Shown in pieces: positions 1 through 5,382 of a DNA stretch of 6,579 nt (the stretch's first letter is position 1; the number at the start of each line of letters is the position of its first letter). A program made the position numbers and the translations under genes. The stretch is from Candidatus Rifleibacteriota bacterium (GTDB lineage: Bacteria; Muiribacteriota; Ozemobacteria; Ozemobacterales; Ozemobacteraceae), in contig JAQUZA010000183.1 of the NCBI GenBank assembly GCA_028691595.1, forward strand, positions 1 through 6,579, in the 5' to 3' direction. The notes beneath the pieces are model-generated. The model did no database searches, had not been told where the DNA came from, and worked only from the letters and a program-made list of their open reading frames with translations.

Positions 1-48
1 ACGGAAAAGCATGCAATTCAACTGTGGCAGACCATTAGTAGGATGTAA
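1..48 (+). CDS. possible 3' end of an upstream gene (partial)
   Basis: The first frame of the window is open from base 1 and reads TEKHAIQLWQTISRM before a TAA at 46-48. That TAA overlaps the ribosome binding site of the next gene, a usual arrangement inside an operon. The second frame is also open and ends in a TGA at 59-61, overlapping the ATG at 58 as ATGA, which is another typical coupling arrangement. Composition slightly favours the first frame, but about 15 codons cannot decide it. If either is real, the plus-strand operon starts upstream of this window. No function can be assigned. Confidence 0.3.
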   Translation, partial: TEKHAIQLWQTISRM

Positions 49-57
49 GGAGCGGTT

Positions 58-750
58 ATGAAAAGTTTGAAAATTTTGCTGGTTGTTATGGGACTTTTCT
101 GGCATGCGGTCGCATCGTATGGCGCGATTGGCTGTACCCTGAATAACCCGGCCCAGGATTTAAAGTTCCTCTTTCCTGAGGTCACCAGCTTCAAGGAAGA
201 GATTCGCGAGTTCCGGCACTTTCCCGATGGCCAGAAGCTGTTCGCCGAACTTAAAGAAAGGCTTGGTTCTGATCTCGACCCGGTTTATGAGGCATACGAA
301 ACGCCTTATACTGTTTACACCGTTTTTAAAGGGAACGAACTCATAGGTATTGTTCATGGTGTTAATGTTCCGGGGCGGGGTGGTGTAATTCAGGTCTTTC
401 TGGCTACAGATCCAAAAACCGGCGGCATTGAAAATTTCTTCTTTCAACGCCTCGAAAGCCCTGAGGCAAAGGCCCTCAAGAACCGCGACTTTCGCAAACG
501 ATTCACCGGTCTTACTCTGGGTGATTTTTACAAACATGATTATTTCAGGAAGGTTGAGCCGGACAGCAAAGTTGATAAGGTTAACGAGATTCTCGACAGT
601 GCCGGCGAGCAGCGGCACGGGCCTGACTTTGCCGCTTCGGTGCGTGGTATCAGAAAAAACCTGATTTTGCTTGATATGTTTATCTACAATCGGCTGTTTG
701 AGCCATTCTATAAGAGAACAGTCGAGCTTCTGAGCAGTAAAGGACAATAG
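58..750 (+). CDS. exported FMN-binding-like domain protein
   Basis: A 230-aa protein starting at ATG 58 behind a strong TAAGGAG site at 46-52. Residues 1-22 form a basic then hydrophobic signal sequence. The sequence AIGC (23-26) resembles a lipobox, but with Ala instead of Leu at -3, so either lipidation at C26 or ordinary signal cleavage near residues 20-23 is possible. The mature N-terminus (CTLNNP, then DLKFLFPE) matches my recollection of a family of periplasmic proteins annotated as FMN-binding. Residues 83-125 (TVYTVFKG..LIG, then GGVIQVFLATDPKTGGIENF) have the strand pattern and G-x-I..TG-x-I shape of RnfG/NqrC-type FMN-binding domains. The region where those proteins carry the S/T-G-A-T flavin-attachment threonine is here GPDFAASVRGIRKN (188-201) with no threonine, so covalent FMN is unlikely. 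It probably acts as a periplasmic redox or scaffold partner of the downstream genes. The next gene starts one base after its stop. Confidence 0.72.
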   Translation: MKSLKILLVVMGLFWHAVASYGAIGCTLNNPAQDLKFLFPEVTSFKEEIREFRHFPDGQKLFAELKERLGSDLDPVYEAYETPYTVYTVFKGNELIGIVHGVNVPGRGGVIQVFLATDPKTGGIENFFFQRLESPEAKALKNRDFRKRFTGLTLGDFYKHDYFRKVEPDSKVDKVNEILDSAGEQRHGPDFAASVRGIRKNLILLDMFIYNRLFEPFYKRTVELLSSKGQ

Positions 751-751
751 T

Positions 752-1132
752 ATGAAAAAAATACTGATTTTTTGTGCTTCTGTGGGCCTGTGTCTGGCGC
801 TGTGGCTGGGATATAGATTAAAAGCTCCCAGTCATTATGGGGCGGCAATCGCAGCAGATGCCCCGGTGGTAAAAATGGCCGAGGCTTACGCTGATGCTGA
901 CCGGCATATGAGCGGCGCGGTGGTTATGGAGGGCCGGATAACCCGGCAATGCCCCAGTTCTGGATGCTGGTTCTATCTTGACGATGCTTCCGGCAAACAG
1001 GTGAAGATAGAACTCGGCCACATGGGCATCAAGTTCCCACAATGGGTCGGAAAAAGTGTCAGGGTTGAAGGGCGGCTGTTGAAGAACAAAGATGAACTTG
1101 AGCTTGTGGGCACAGGCGCAGAATTTTTCTAA
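752..1132 (+). CDS. membrane-anchored OB-fold-like protein with CPxxGCW motif
   Basis: A 126-aa protein starting at ATG 752, one base after the previous stop, with AAAGGA at 739-744 as its ribosome binding site inside the upstream gene. Residues 3-22 are a hydrophobic signal anchor or signal peptide, which puts the rest in the periplasm. Residues about 55-125 show a small beta-barrel pattern: VVMEGRI, a central CPSSGCWFYLDD (67-78), KQVKIEL, a KSVRVEGRLL strand (101-110) and a final DELELVG strand. This resembles OB-fold proteins of the DUF4920 / tRNA_anti-like type, which have a comparable Cys..GCW segment. C67 and C72 could bind a metal or form a disulfide; which of these occurs cannot be seen. 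Two further cysteines (8 and 13) lie in the membrane segment. Tight linkage to the FMN-binding-like gene suggests a joint role. Confidence 0.7.
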   Translation: MKKILIFCASVGLCLALWLGYRLKAPSHYGAAIAADAPVVKMAEAYADADRHMSGAVVMEGRITRQCPSSGCWFYLDDASGKQVKIELGHMGIKFPQWVGKSVRVEGRLLKNKDELELVGTGAEFF

Positions 1133-1257
1133 TACCAGTCACGCAAAAGGCGCGCTAAAAAATAACCCGGCTGAAAGGCTGCGCCGGCCTTTTAAACCGA
1201 CATTTGTTTTGCTGGGCTCAATAGTTGTAACTGGTAAAACAGTAAGGGAGTGAAATC
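1133..1257 (+). terminator. intergenic gap with a weak hairpin
   Basis: This 125-bp gap has no gene. It contains AAAGGC (1174-1179), a 7-nt loop and GCCTTT (1187-1192), followed by one more T and then A residues. A competing stem pairs CCGGC (1168-1172) with GCCGG (1183-1187). The stem is short and the T-tract only four bases, so this is at best a weak or partial terminator, or an attenuator between the first two genes and the ABC genes. I see no convincing promoter in the rest of the gap. Confidence 0.3.
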
Positions 1258-2502
1258 ATGCGTTTCGTAGCATTTGCCTTTAAAAATCTTTTTCGTCGGC
1301 CGGTGCGAACCGGGTTGACGGTGTTGGCAATTGCCCTGGCAGTGGCGGTTGCCGTGAGCCTTATCGGCTTCAATATTGGTTACCGGCGTTCGATCGATAC
1401 AAGTATCGATAAACTGGGTTTTCAGGTGATGATTATGGCCAAGGGATGCCCCTACGAAGCGGCCACCATGATGCTCAAGGGTGGTACCGGTCTGGTTTAT
1501 CTGCCGGCCAGCACCTATGATCAGGTTAGATCAGACCCTGATATCTCAGCTATAACTCCTATTTTTGTCGGCGTTGCCGAGAAGGAAGCCTCAGGGATCA
1601 GCGGCGAATCTGGCTCTTCATTTGCGATTATTTCAGGTATTGAGGTTCAGAGTTTCATAGATATGAAGCCCTGGATGACCATGTCTGAGGGGGCTGGTTA
1701 TAAAGGTGGCCGCTGGTTCGGCGATGATAGCACCGGCGAAGTGGTTCTGGGCTTTGAAGTTGCCGAATATGAGCAACGCAAGGTGGGTGACGCGTATTTT
1801 GTTACGATCACTCCTTATGGGCAGGTGGAGCCTGTTATGACAGAACTGAAGGTTGTTGGTGTTCTCGAACGCACCGGCACCCAGGACGACGGCACGGTTT
1901 TTATGCCGATCAAAGAGGCCCGCAGGCTGTTTAACCGGCCCAGCGAACTTACCATTGTTGGCTTCAAACTCAAGAATTTCTCAGGGCTGGCTTTGCGCCA
2001 GTTTGAGCAGCGCTGGGCAAAACTGCCTGAAGTTCAGGTTGTTGGCCTGCAGCAGGTCAAGACTACCCTCGTAAGTCTTGTTGAAACCGCCCAGACCATG
2101 ATTGCCTCGGTAGCGGTAGTCGCAATTATCGTTGCGGTCATCGGGGTAATCAATTCAATTCTGATGAGCGTTTTTGAACGCACTGGTGAAATCGGCATCA
2201 TGAAAGCAATAGGCGCAACCAGAAGCGACATATTTCAGATTATCTGGCTCGAAACCATGGCAATCTGTCTTGGGGGCGGTGTCGCGGGTGTGCTTCTGGC
2301 TCTTTCAGGCACGAGCCTTGTCGAAAAGGCCATTCAATCATTGATTGACTTCGGCACCAAAGGAACAATGGTGGCAATTACGCCCGAAGTCATGCTTGTG
2401 GCACTGCTTGGCTCTGCGGTGGCAGGGTGCTTTGCCGGTCTTTATCCTGCCTGGCGTGCTGCGTCAATGCGGCCGGTAGAAGCAATTCGTGAAGGCGAGT
2501 AG
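1258..2502 (+). CDS. MacB/FtsX-type ABC transporter permease
   Basis: A 414-aa permease starting at ATG 1258 with GGGAG at 1246-1250 seven bases upstream. The layout is that of MacB/LolE-type mechanotransmission proteins. A cytoplasmic NLFRRPVRTGL start (10-20) leads into TM1 (about 18-40). A large extracytoplasmic domain (about 41-280) follows, then TM2 (281-303), TM3 (330-352) and TM4 (378-398). The conserved cytoplasmic segment ERTGEIGIMKAIGAT (307-321), typical of the FtsX domain, contacts the ATPase, and the C-terminus PAWRAASMRPVEAIR is also typical. Length is normal for a permease without a fused ATPase. The periplasmic domain carries GCPYEAA (63-69) early on, with C64 its only cysteine there; ordinary MacB does not have this motif as far as I recall. 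Such proteins usually drive extracytoplasmic work rather than simple channel transport. The ATPase gene follows 13 bases after the stop. Substrate unknown. Confidence 0.9.
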   Translation: MRFVAFAFKNLFRRPVRTGLTVLAIALAVAVAVSLIGFNIGYRRSIDTSIDKLGFQVMIMAKGCPYEAATMMLKGGTGLVYLPASTYDQVRSDPDISAITPIFVGVAEKEASGISGESGSSFAIISGIEVQSFIDMKPWMTMSEGAGYKGGRWFGDDSTGEVVLGFEVAEYEQRKVGDAYFVTITPYGQVEPVMTELKVVGVLERTGTQDDGTVFMPIKEARRLFNRPSELTIVGFKLKNFSGLALRQFEQRWAKLPEVQVVGLQQVKTTLVSLVETAQTMIASVAVVAIIVAVIGVINSILMSVFERTGEIGIMKAIGATRSDIFQIIWLETMAICLGGGVAGVLLALSGTSLVEKAIQSLIDFGTKGTMVAITPEVMLVALLGSAVAGCFAGLYPAWRAASMRPVEAIREGE

Positions 2503-2504
2503 TC

Positions 2505-2510
2505 AGGAGA
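2505..2510 (+). promoter_or_regulatory. ribosome binding site fixing the ATPase start
   Basis: AGGAGA lies five bases before ATG 2516. This favours 2516 over the in-frame GTG at 2489, which overlaps the permease gene and lacks a comparable site. Confidence 0.85.
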
Positions 2511-2515
2511 ACAAA

Positions 2516-3229
2516 ATGAATAATAAAAATCCGGGTTCTGATAAGGCGATTGTCGTGGCGAGGGGCCTGAAGAAGCACTATCGTCGCGGTATCGAAACTA
2601 TAAAAGCTCTTGACGGTGTTGACCTTGAAATTCACGCCGGCGAAATGGTGTCGATTCTTGGCCCATCCGGGTCTGGCAAAACCACTTTGATCAACCTTCT
2701 CTCTTGCCTTGATGCTCCTGATGCCGGCGAACTGCAGATCGATGGCCGATCGGTTGCTGGTCTGGCAGAAGAAGACCTGGTAAAGGTCAGGCAGGGCATA
2801 CTTGGTTATGTATTTCAAAAATTTCATCTGCTTCCGACTTTAACCGTGGCCGAGAATGTTGAACTGCCGCTGATGTTTCTTCAGCGGCCGGTAGATCGCG
2901 AAAAAACGCTGGGGGTACTCAGAATGGTAGATCTCGAGAACCGTGCCGGCCACCTTCCCAGAGAATTGTCTGGCGGTCAGATGCAGCGGGTCGCGATTGC
3001 GCGGGCTTTGATAGCTGATTCAAAGCTAATAATCGCTGACGAGCCAACAGGCAATCTCGACAAGGGAAACGGCGAGGCGGTGTTTGCATTGTTTCGCCGG
3101 CTGGTGCTGGAAAAAAATCTTGCGATCATTGTAACTACTCACAATCTGGCTCTGGGAGCTCTTGCCGATCGTGTCATCACTCTTGAGGACGGTCGGATAA
3201 TTGACGAAAGAGTTAATAGACTGGTATAA
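2516..3229 (+). CDS. LolD/MacB-type ABC transporter ATP-binding protein
   Basis: A 237-aa cytoplasmic ATPase. All nucleotide-binding motifs are intact: Walker A GPSGSGKTT (49-57), Q-loop VFQKFHLLPTLT (99-110), signature LSGGQMQRV (151-159), Walker B LIIADEP (171-177) followed by the TGNLD D-loop (178-182), and H-loop TTHN (207-210). The Q-loop wording and the LIIADEPTGNLD block are characteristic of the MacB/LolD/FtsE group. This fits pairing with the permease directly upstream, to which it would bind as a homodimer and which it would drive by ATP hydrolysis. I chose ATG 2516 because of its AGGAG site; an in-frame GTG at 2489 would add nine residues overlapping the permease gene. A start at 2516 leaves a 13-base gap, consistent with co-transcription. 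The sequence does not identify the transported or extracted substrate. Confidence 0.93.
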   Translation: MNNKNPGSDKAIVVARGLKKHYRRGIETIKALDGVDLEIHAGEMVSILGPSGSGKTTLINLLSCLDAPDAGELQIDGRSVAGLAEEDLVKVRQGILGYVFQKFHLLPTLTVAENVELPLMFLQRPVDREKTLGVLRMVDLENRAGHLPRELSGGQMQRVAIARALIADSKLIIADEPTGNLDKGNGEAVFALFRRLVLEKNLAIIVTTHNLALGALADRVITLEDGRIIDERVNRLV

Positions 3230-3268
3230 AAATGATAGCTGTCTGCCGATAAGCTGAGCAGTTTTGTG

Positions 3269-3273
3269 AGGAG
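3269..3273 (+). promoter_or_regulatory. ribosome binding site of the 158-aa membrane protein
   Basis: AGGAG is seven bases before ATG 3281. An in-frame GTG at 3266 overlaps this site, so 3281 is the better start. Confidence 0.8.
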
Positions 3274-3280
3274 AACAATT

Positions 3281-3757
3281 ATGCAGATGCGGCGAAATAA
3301 TCGTGGTTTTTTGGCTGTCGTTTTTATTCTACTGTTGATTGTTGGCGGAATCGGTATCTATTATGGTTATCAGTGGCATAGTCAGCGTAATTACATCGTT
3401 CTTTATGATGGAAGCATGACCAGGAATATTGACACCCCGCCATTTGCTGAGCGCCTGAGTTCGTCTGACCGTGAGCTGATCGGTGAATGTGTTTTGTCGA
3501 TCGGCACCAGTCTTGAGCAGACAAGTGATTTTTATAAGGGCATGTCAGATCGTTATGGTTATCTTTTCAGCGTGACTGAGGGTGGTCTGACCATGGAAAT
3601 CCGCAAGAACTACAAGGTCACCGGGGTTTATGCCGACGGAAAACTGACCCTGACCTGGACACCCGTTCTTGATGAAAAACTTAAAAAAAAGGCGCAGTCA
3701 TTGTTCCCGGACGAAATTGCGAAGAAAGAAGCGGCCGCTGCAAAAAGCGGTATTTGA
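3281..3757 (+). CDS. single-pass membrane protein of unknown function
   Basis: A 158-aa protein that I do not recognise. It has a basic N-terminus (MQMRRNNRGF), one strong hydrophobic helix at about residues 10-30, and then a soluble region that should face the periplasm by the positive-inside rule. The soluble part has an apparently helical stretch (about 56-92, including EQTSDFYKGMSDRYG), strands around LFSVTEGGLTMEIR and KLTLTWTP (95-128), and a charged Lys/Ala-rich tail (132-158). A single cysteine, C70, lies in the soluble part. It sits 51 bases after the ATPase stop with its own ribosome binding site and is last in the plus-strand block, so it is probably an accessory subunit of that ABC system. 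Its stop codon is in the loop of the terminator palindrome at 3739-3770. Confidence 0.75.
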   Translation: MQMRRNNRGFLAVVFILLLIVGGIGIYYGYQWHSQRNYIVLYDGSMTRNIDTPPFAERLSSSDRELIGECVLSIGTSLEQTSDFYKGMSDRYGYLFSVTEGGLTMEIRKNYKVTGVYADGKLTLTWTPVLDEKLKKKAQSLFPDEIAKKEAAAAKSGI

Positions 3758-3770
3758 ACCGGTTTTTGCA
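3739..3770. terminator. bidirectional intrinsic terminator between convergent operons
   Basis: TGCAAAAAGCGGT (3739-3751) pairs with ACCGGTTTTTGCA (3758-3770) around a 6-nt loop (3752-3757). There are twelve base pairs and a single G-G mismatch (3747 against 3762). One arm carries five A and the other five T, so the RNA from either strand gives a hairpin with U-rich 3' side. The plus-strand gene stops at 3757 and the minus-strand gene at 3780, so the element is placed to end both transcripts. The U-tract is part of the stem rather than wholly after it, and the GC core is only four pairs, so efficiency may be moderate. Confidence 0.72.
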
Positions 3771-3779
3771 CGGTTAGAT

Positions 3780-4577
3780 TCAGCCACCAGCTGAAGTATA
3801 AGCCCTGATGGTTCGTCGCCAGAATAGTGTGCAGGCGATTGTAGCCGTCAGGGCTATTATTATACCTGAAATAACCTGAGAGACCGATGCATTGCCGAGA
3901 AGAGCCGATGCCGGCACTGACGAAACATAGGCAATCGGCATAAAGCTGAAAAACATGAATCTGAGGCGCGAAGGGTAGACATCAACCGGGTAGCGGCAGA
4001 GTGCGAACAATGACCACATCAGTTGCGCCATATTGTCCAGTCTTTCGAGCAGAACCGCCATGCTCATGAGCATGAGAAAAAGGCAGTATACCAGCAGCAT
4101 CGACGAAAGCATCGCCAGCGGAAACAGGATAAATGTCATTGGGGTAATATTTATGGTGCCGTTAATGACCAGCCAGATGAGCAGAGCGGTGGCAGTGGCC
4201 ATGCTGCCGAGTTCTTCAAGAGAAATCCGTCTGAACGAAAGCAGCAGTTGAGCGTTTACCGGCTTGGTCAGCAGCAGATCGAGATTGCCTGAATTGACCA
4301 TGTCGCCCATGGATACCAGGTTCGGGTAGAGAAAAATAAACTGCAGGGCAAATATCAGCATGAAAACACCATAAAGAACCAGCATTTGCTCAGATGACCA
4401 ACCGGCAATGCTCTGGGCCGCAGTAAAGAAAACCAGATATTGCAGCAACCCGAAAATAAAATCAAAAAAGTTAGCCAGTATCGAAAAGGCAAAACTGGCA
4501 CGGTATTCAAGTGCCTGCATTATCGAGGCTTTCCAGAGTTTAAAAATTATTGCCGGCTGTCGCACGTTAACCACCAT
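3780..4577 (-). CDS. ABC-2 type permease, DUF990 (ABC2_membrane_6) type, second subunit
   Basis: A 265-aa polytopic membrane protein with about six hydrophobic segments (roughly 27-52, 67-88, 123-139, 146-174, 183-194, 233-253). Family hallmarks are GNLDLLLTKPVNAQLLLSF (97-115), RYPVDVYPSRLRF (195-207) and PIAYVSSVPASALLG (214-228); the G-x-LD-x-LL-x-(K/R)P and YPVDVYP blocks are typical of DUF990-type permeases that work as unlike pairs. It would form half of the export pathway across the inner membrane. The ATG at 4577 overlaps the last 11 bases of the upstream permease gene, with only a weak AAAGG about 12 bases upstream, which suggests translational coupling. A later Met (residue 20) is possible but would remove the usual N-terminal cytoplasmic segment. 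The transcript likely ends at the hairpin at 3739-3770. Substrate unknown. Confidence 0.87.
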   Translation of the reverse strand: MVVNVRQPAIIFKLWKASIMQALEYRASFAFSILANFFDFIFGLLQYLVFFTAAQSIAGWSSEQMLVLYGVFMLIFALQFIFLYPNLVSMGDMVNSGNLDLLLTKPVNAQLLLSFRRISLEELGSMATATALLIWLVINGTINITPMTFILFPLAMLSSMLLVYCLFLMLMSMAVLLERLDNMAQLMWSLFALCRYPVDVYPSRLRFMFFSFMPIAYVSSVPASALLGNASVSQVISGIIIALTATIACTLFWRRTIRAYTSAGG

Positions 4578-5382
4578 AGGCTGAATAAACCTTTAGTCCA
4601 CGCTTCCAGATCAGGCGCATGATGAGCCCAAAAATGCAGGCCCAGAAGACAATGATGCTGAAACCATGCCATATCTCAGCTGTAGAGAGGCGGCCGGTTA
4701 TAATTTCAATGGGAAAACTGAGCATATAGCGGTATGGCAGCAGCTCTGCAAATTTTCTGATCTGATCTGGAAACGTGGCGACCGGCACGATCATGCCGCC
4801 AAGCAGTGCCCAGATGCCGCCGTTCAAAACCAGGTTCAGGGTGGTAACGTCTTCCAGCCAGAAGCCGACCAGAGATATAGAGCCTGAAATCAGCATGCGC
4901 ACCAGCCCACCAAGTATAACTGCTATAAAGACGAGTAGCAGCAGTTGCATATTGATATGCCCGAGAAGCAACCTGTCTTTGACCGCATACCCGGCCAGCA
5001 TCGTGAAAGGTAAAAGGTAGACAAGCTGAATCAGGTTGTTGGCAATACTTTCGAGGGCATACCCGGAAAGGGGTGGAAAAGGTTTGAGCAGTTCCCGGCT
5101 GAGTGAGCCGTCACGCACCGCCATCGGAAACCTGAAAACCAGTCTGCTGTCAGTCAGATTGAGTATAATGGGCACCATAAGATAGTAAAGCAGGTAATCA
5201 GCGTCAGAATAGGGGTTGCCCGCAGTTTTTTCAATAGACAGCCAGGCTGAAGCGAGCACCAGTGGCAGTAGAATGAGTCTGACAGACTGAATCAGCATCA
5301 TGCCCCTATAGGTAAAGATGATTTTGAAATGGGCTTTCAGAGTTGCCAGATGCGCCGAAACATTGCTCATGATTTTAAACAT
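4567..5382 (-). CDS. ABC-2 type permease, DUF990 (ABC2_membrane_6) type, first subunit
   Basis: A 271-aa membrane protein, the unlike partner of the next permease. About six hydrophobic segments are visible (roughly 30-49, 64-77, 117-133, 142-166, 180-200, 241-256). Family marks are RDGSLSRELLKPFPPL (90-105), equivalent to the G-x-LD-x-LL-x-KP block of its partner, and the late segment GGMIVPVATFP (195-205) followed by LPYRYMLSFPIEIITG (215-230). The reading frame is open to a TTG at 5523, but the extra 47 residues lie inside the ATPase gene and look like shadow sequence. ATG 5382 overlaps the ATPase stop by eight bases; ATG 5370, four residues shorter and four bases after that stop, is equally possible. 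Neither has a clear ribosome binding site, so translation is probably coupled to the ATPase gene. Both permeases end in Gly-Gly. Confidence 0.85.
   Translation of the reverse strand: MFKIMSNVSAHLATLKAHFKIIFTYRGMMLIQSVRLILLPLVLASAWLSIEKTAGNPYSDADYLLYYLMVPIILNLTDSRLVFRFPMAVRDGSLSRELLKPFPPLSGYALESIANNLIQLVYLLPFTMLAGYAVKDRLLLGHINMQLLLLVFIAVILGGLVRMLISGSISLVGFWLEDVTTLNLVLNGGIWALLGGMIVPVATFPDQIRKFAELLPYRYMLSFPIEIITGRLSTAEIWHGFSIIVFWACIFGLIMRLIWKRGLKVYSAYGG

Noticed and set aside
160..747. Long open frame on the minus strand opposite the FMN-binding-like gene
   Set aside because: It lies wholly opposite a gene with a signal peptide and a strong ribosome binding site, and its product has no recognisable domain; it is a shadow.
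1204..1232. Possible promoter TTGTTT with a -10 near GTAACT before the permease
   Set aside because: The -10 match is poor at every allowed spacing.
2390..2827. Minus-strand open frame across the permease-ATPase junction
   Set aside because: It runs opposite the permease C-terminus and the Walker A region of the ATPase, both clearly coding on the plus strand.
3234..3254. Tiny frame ATG ATA GCT GTC TGC CGA TAA between the ATPase and the 158-aa gene
   Set aside because: Six codons with no ribosome binding site of its own; no support for translation.
4023..4292. Plus-strand open frames inside the second ABC-2 permease
   Set aside because: Low-complexity Gln/His/Arg-rich products opposite a well-supported membrane protein gene.
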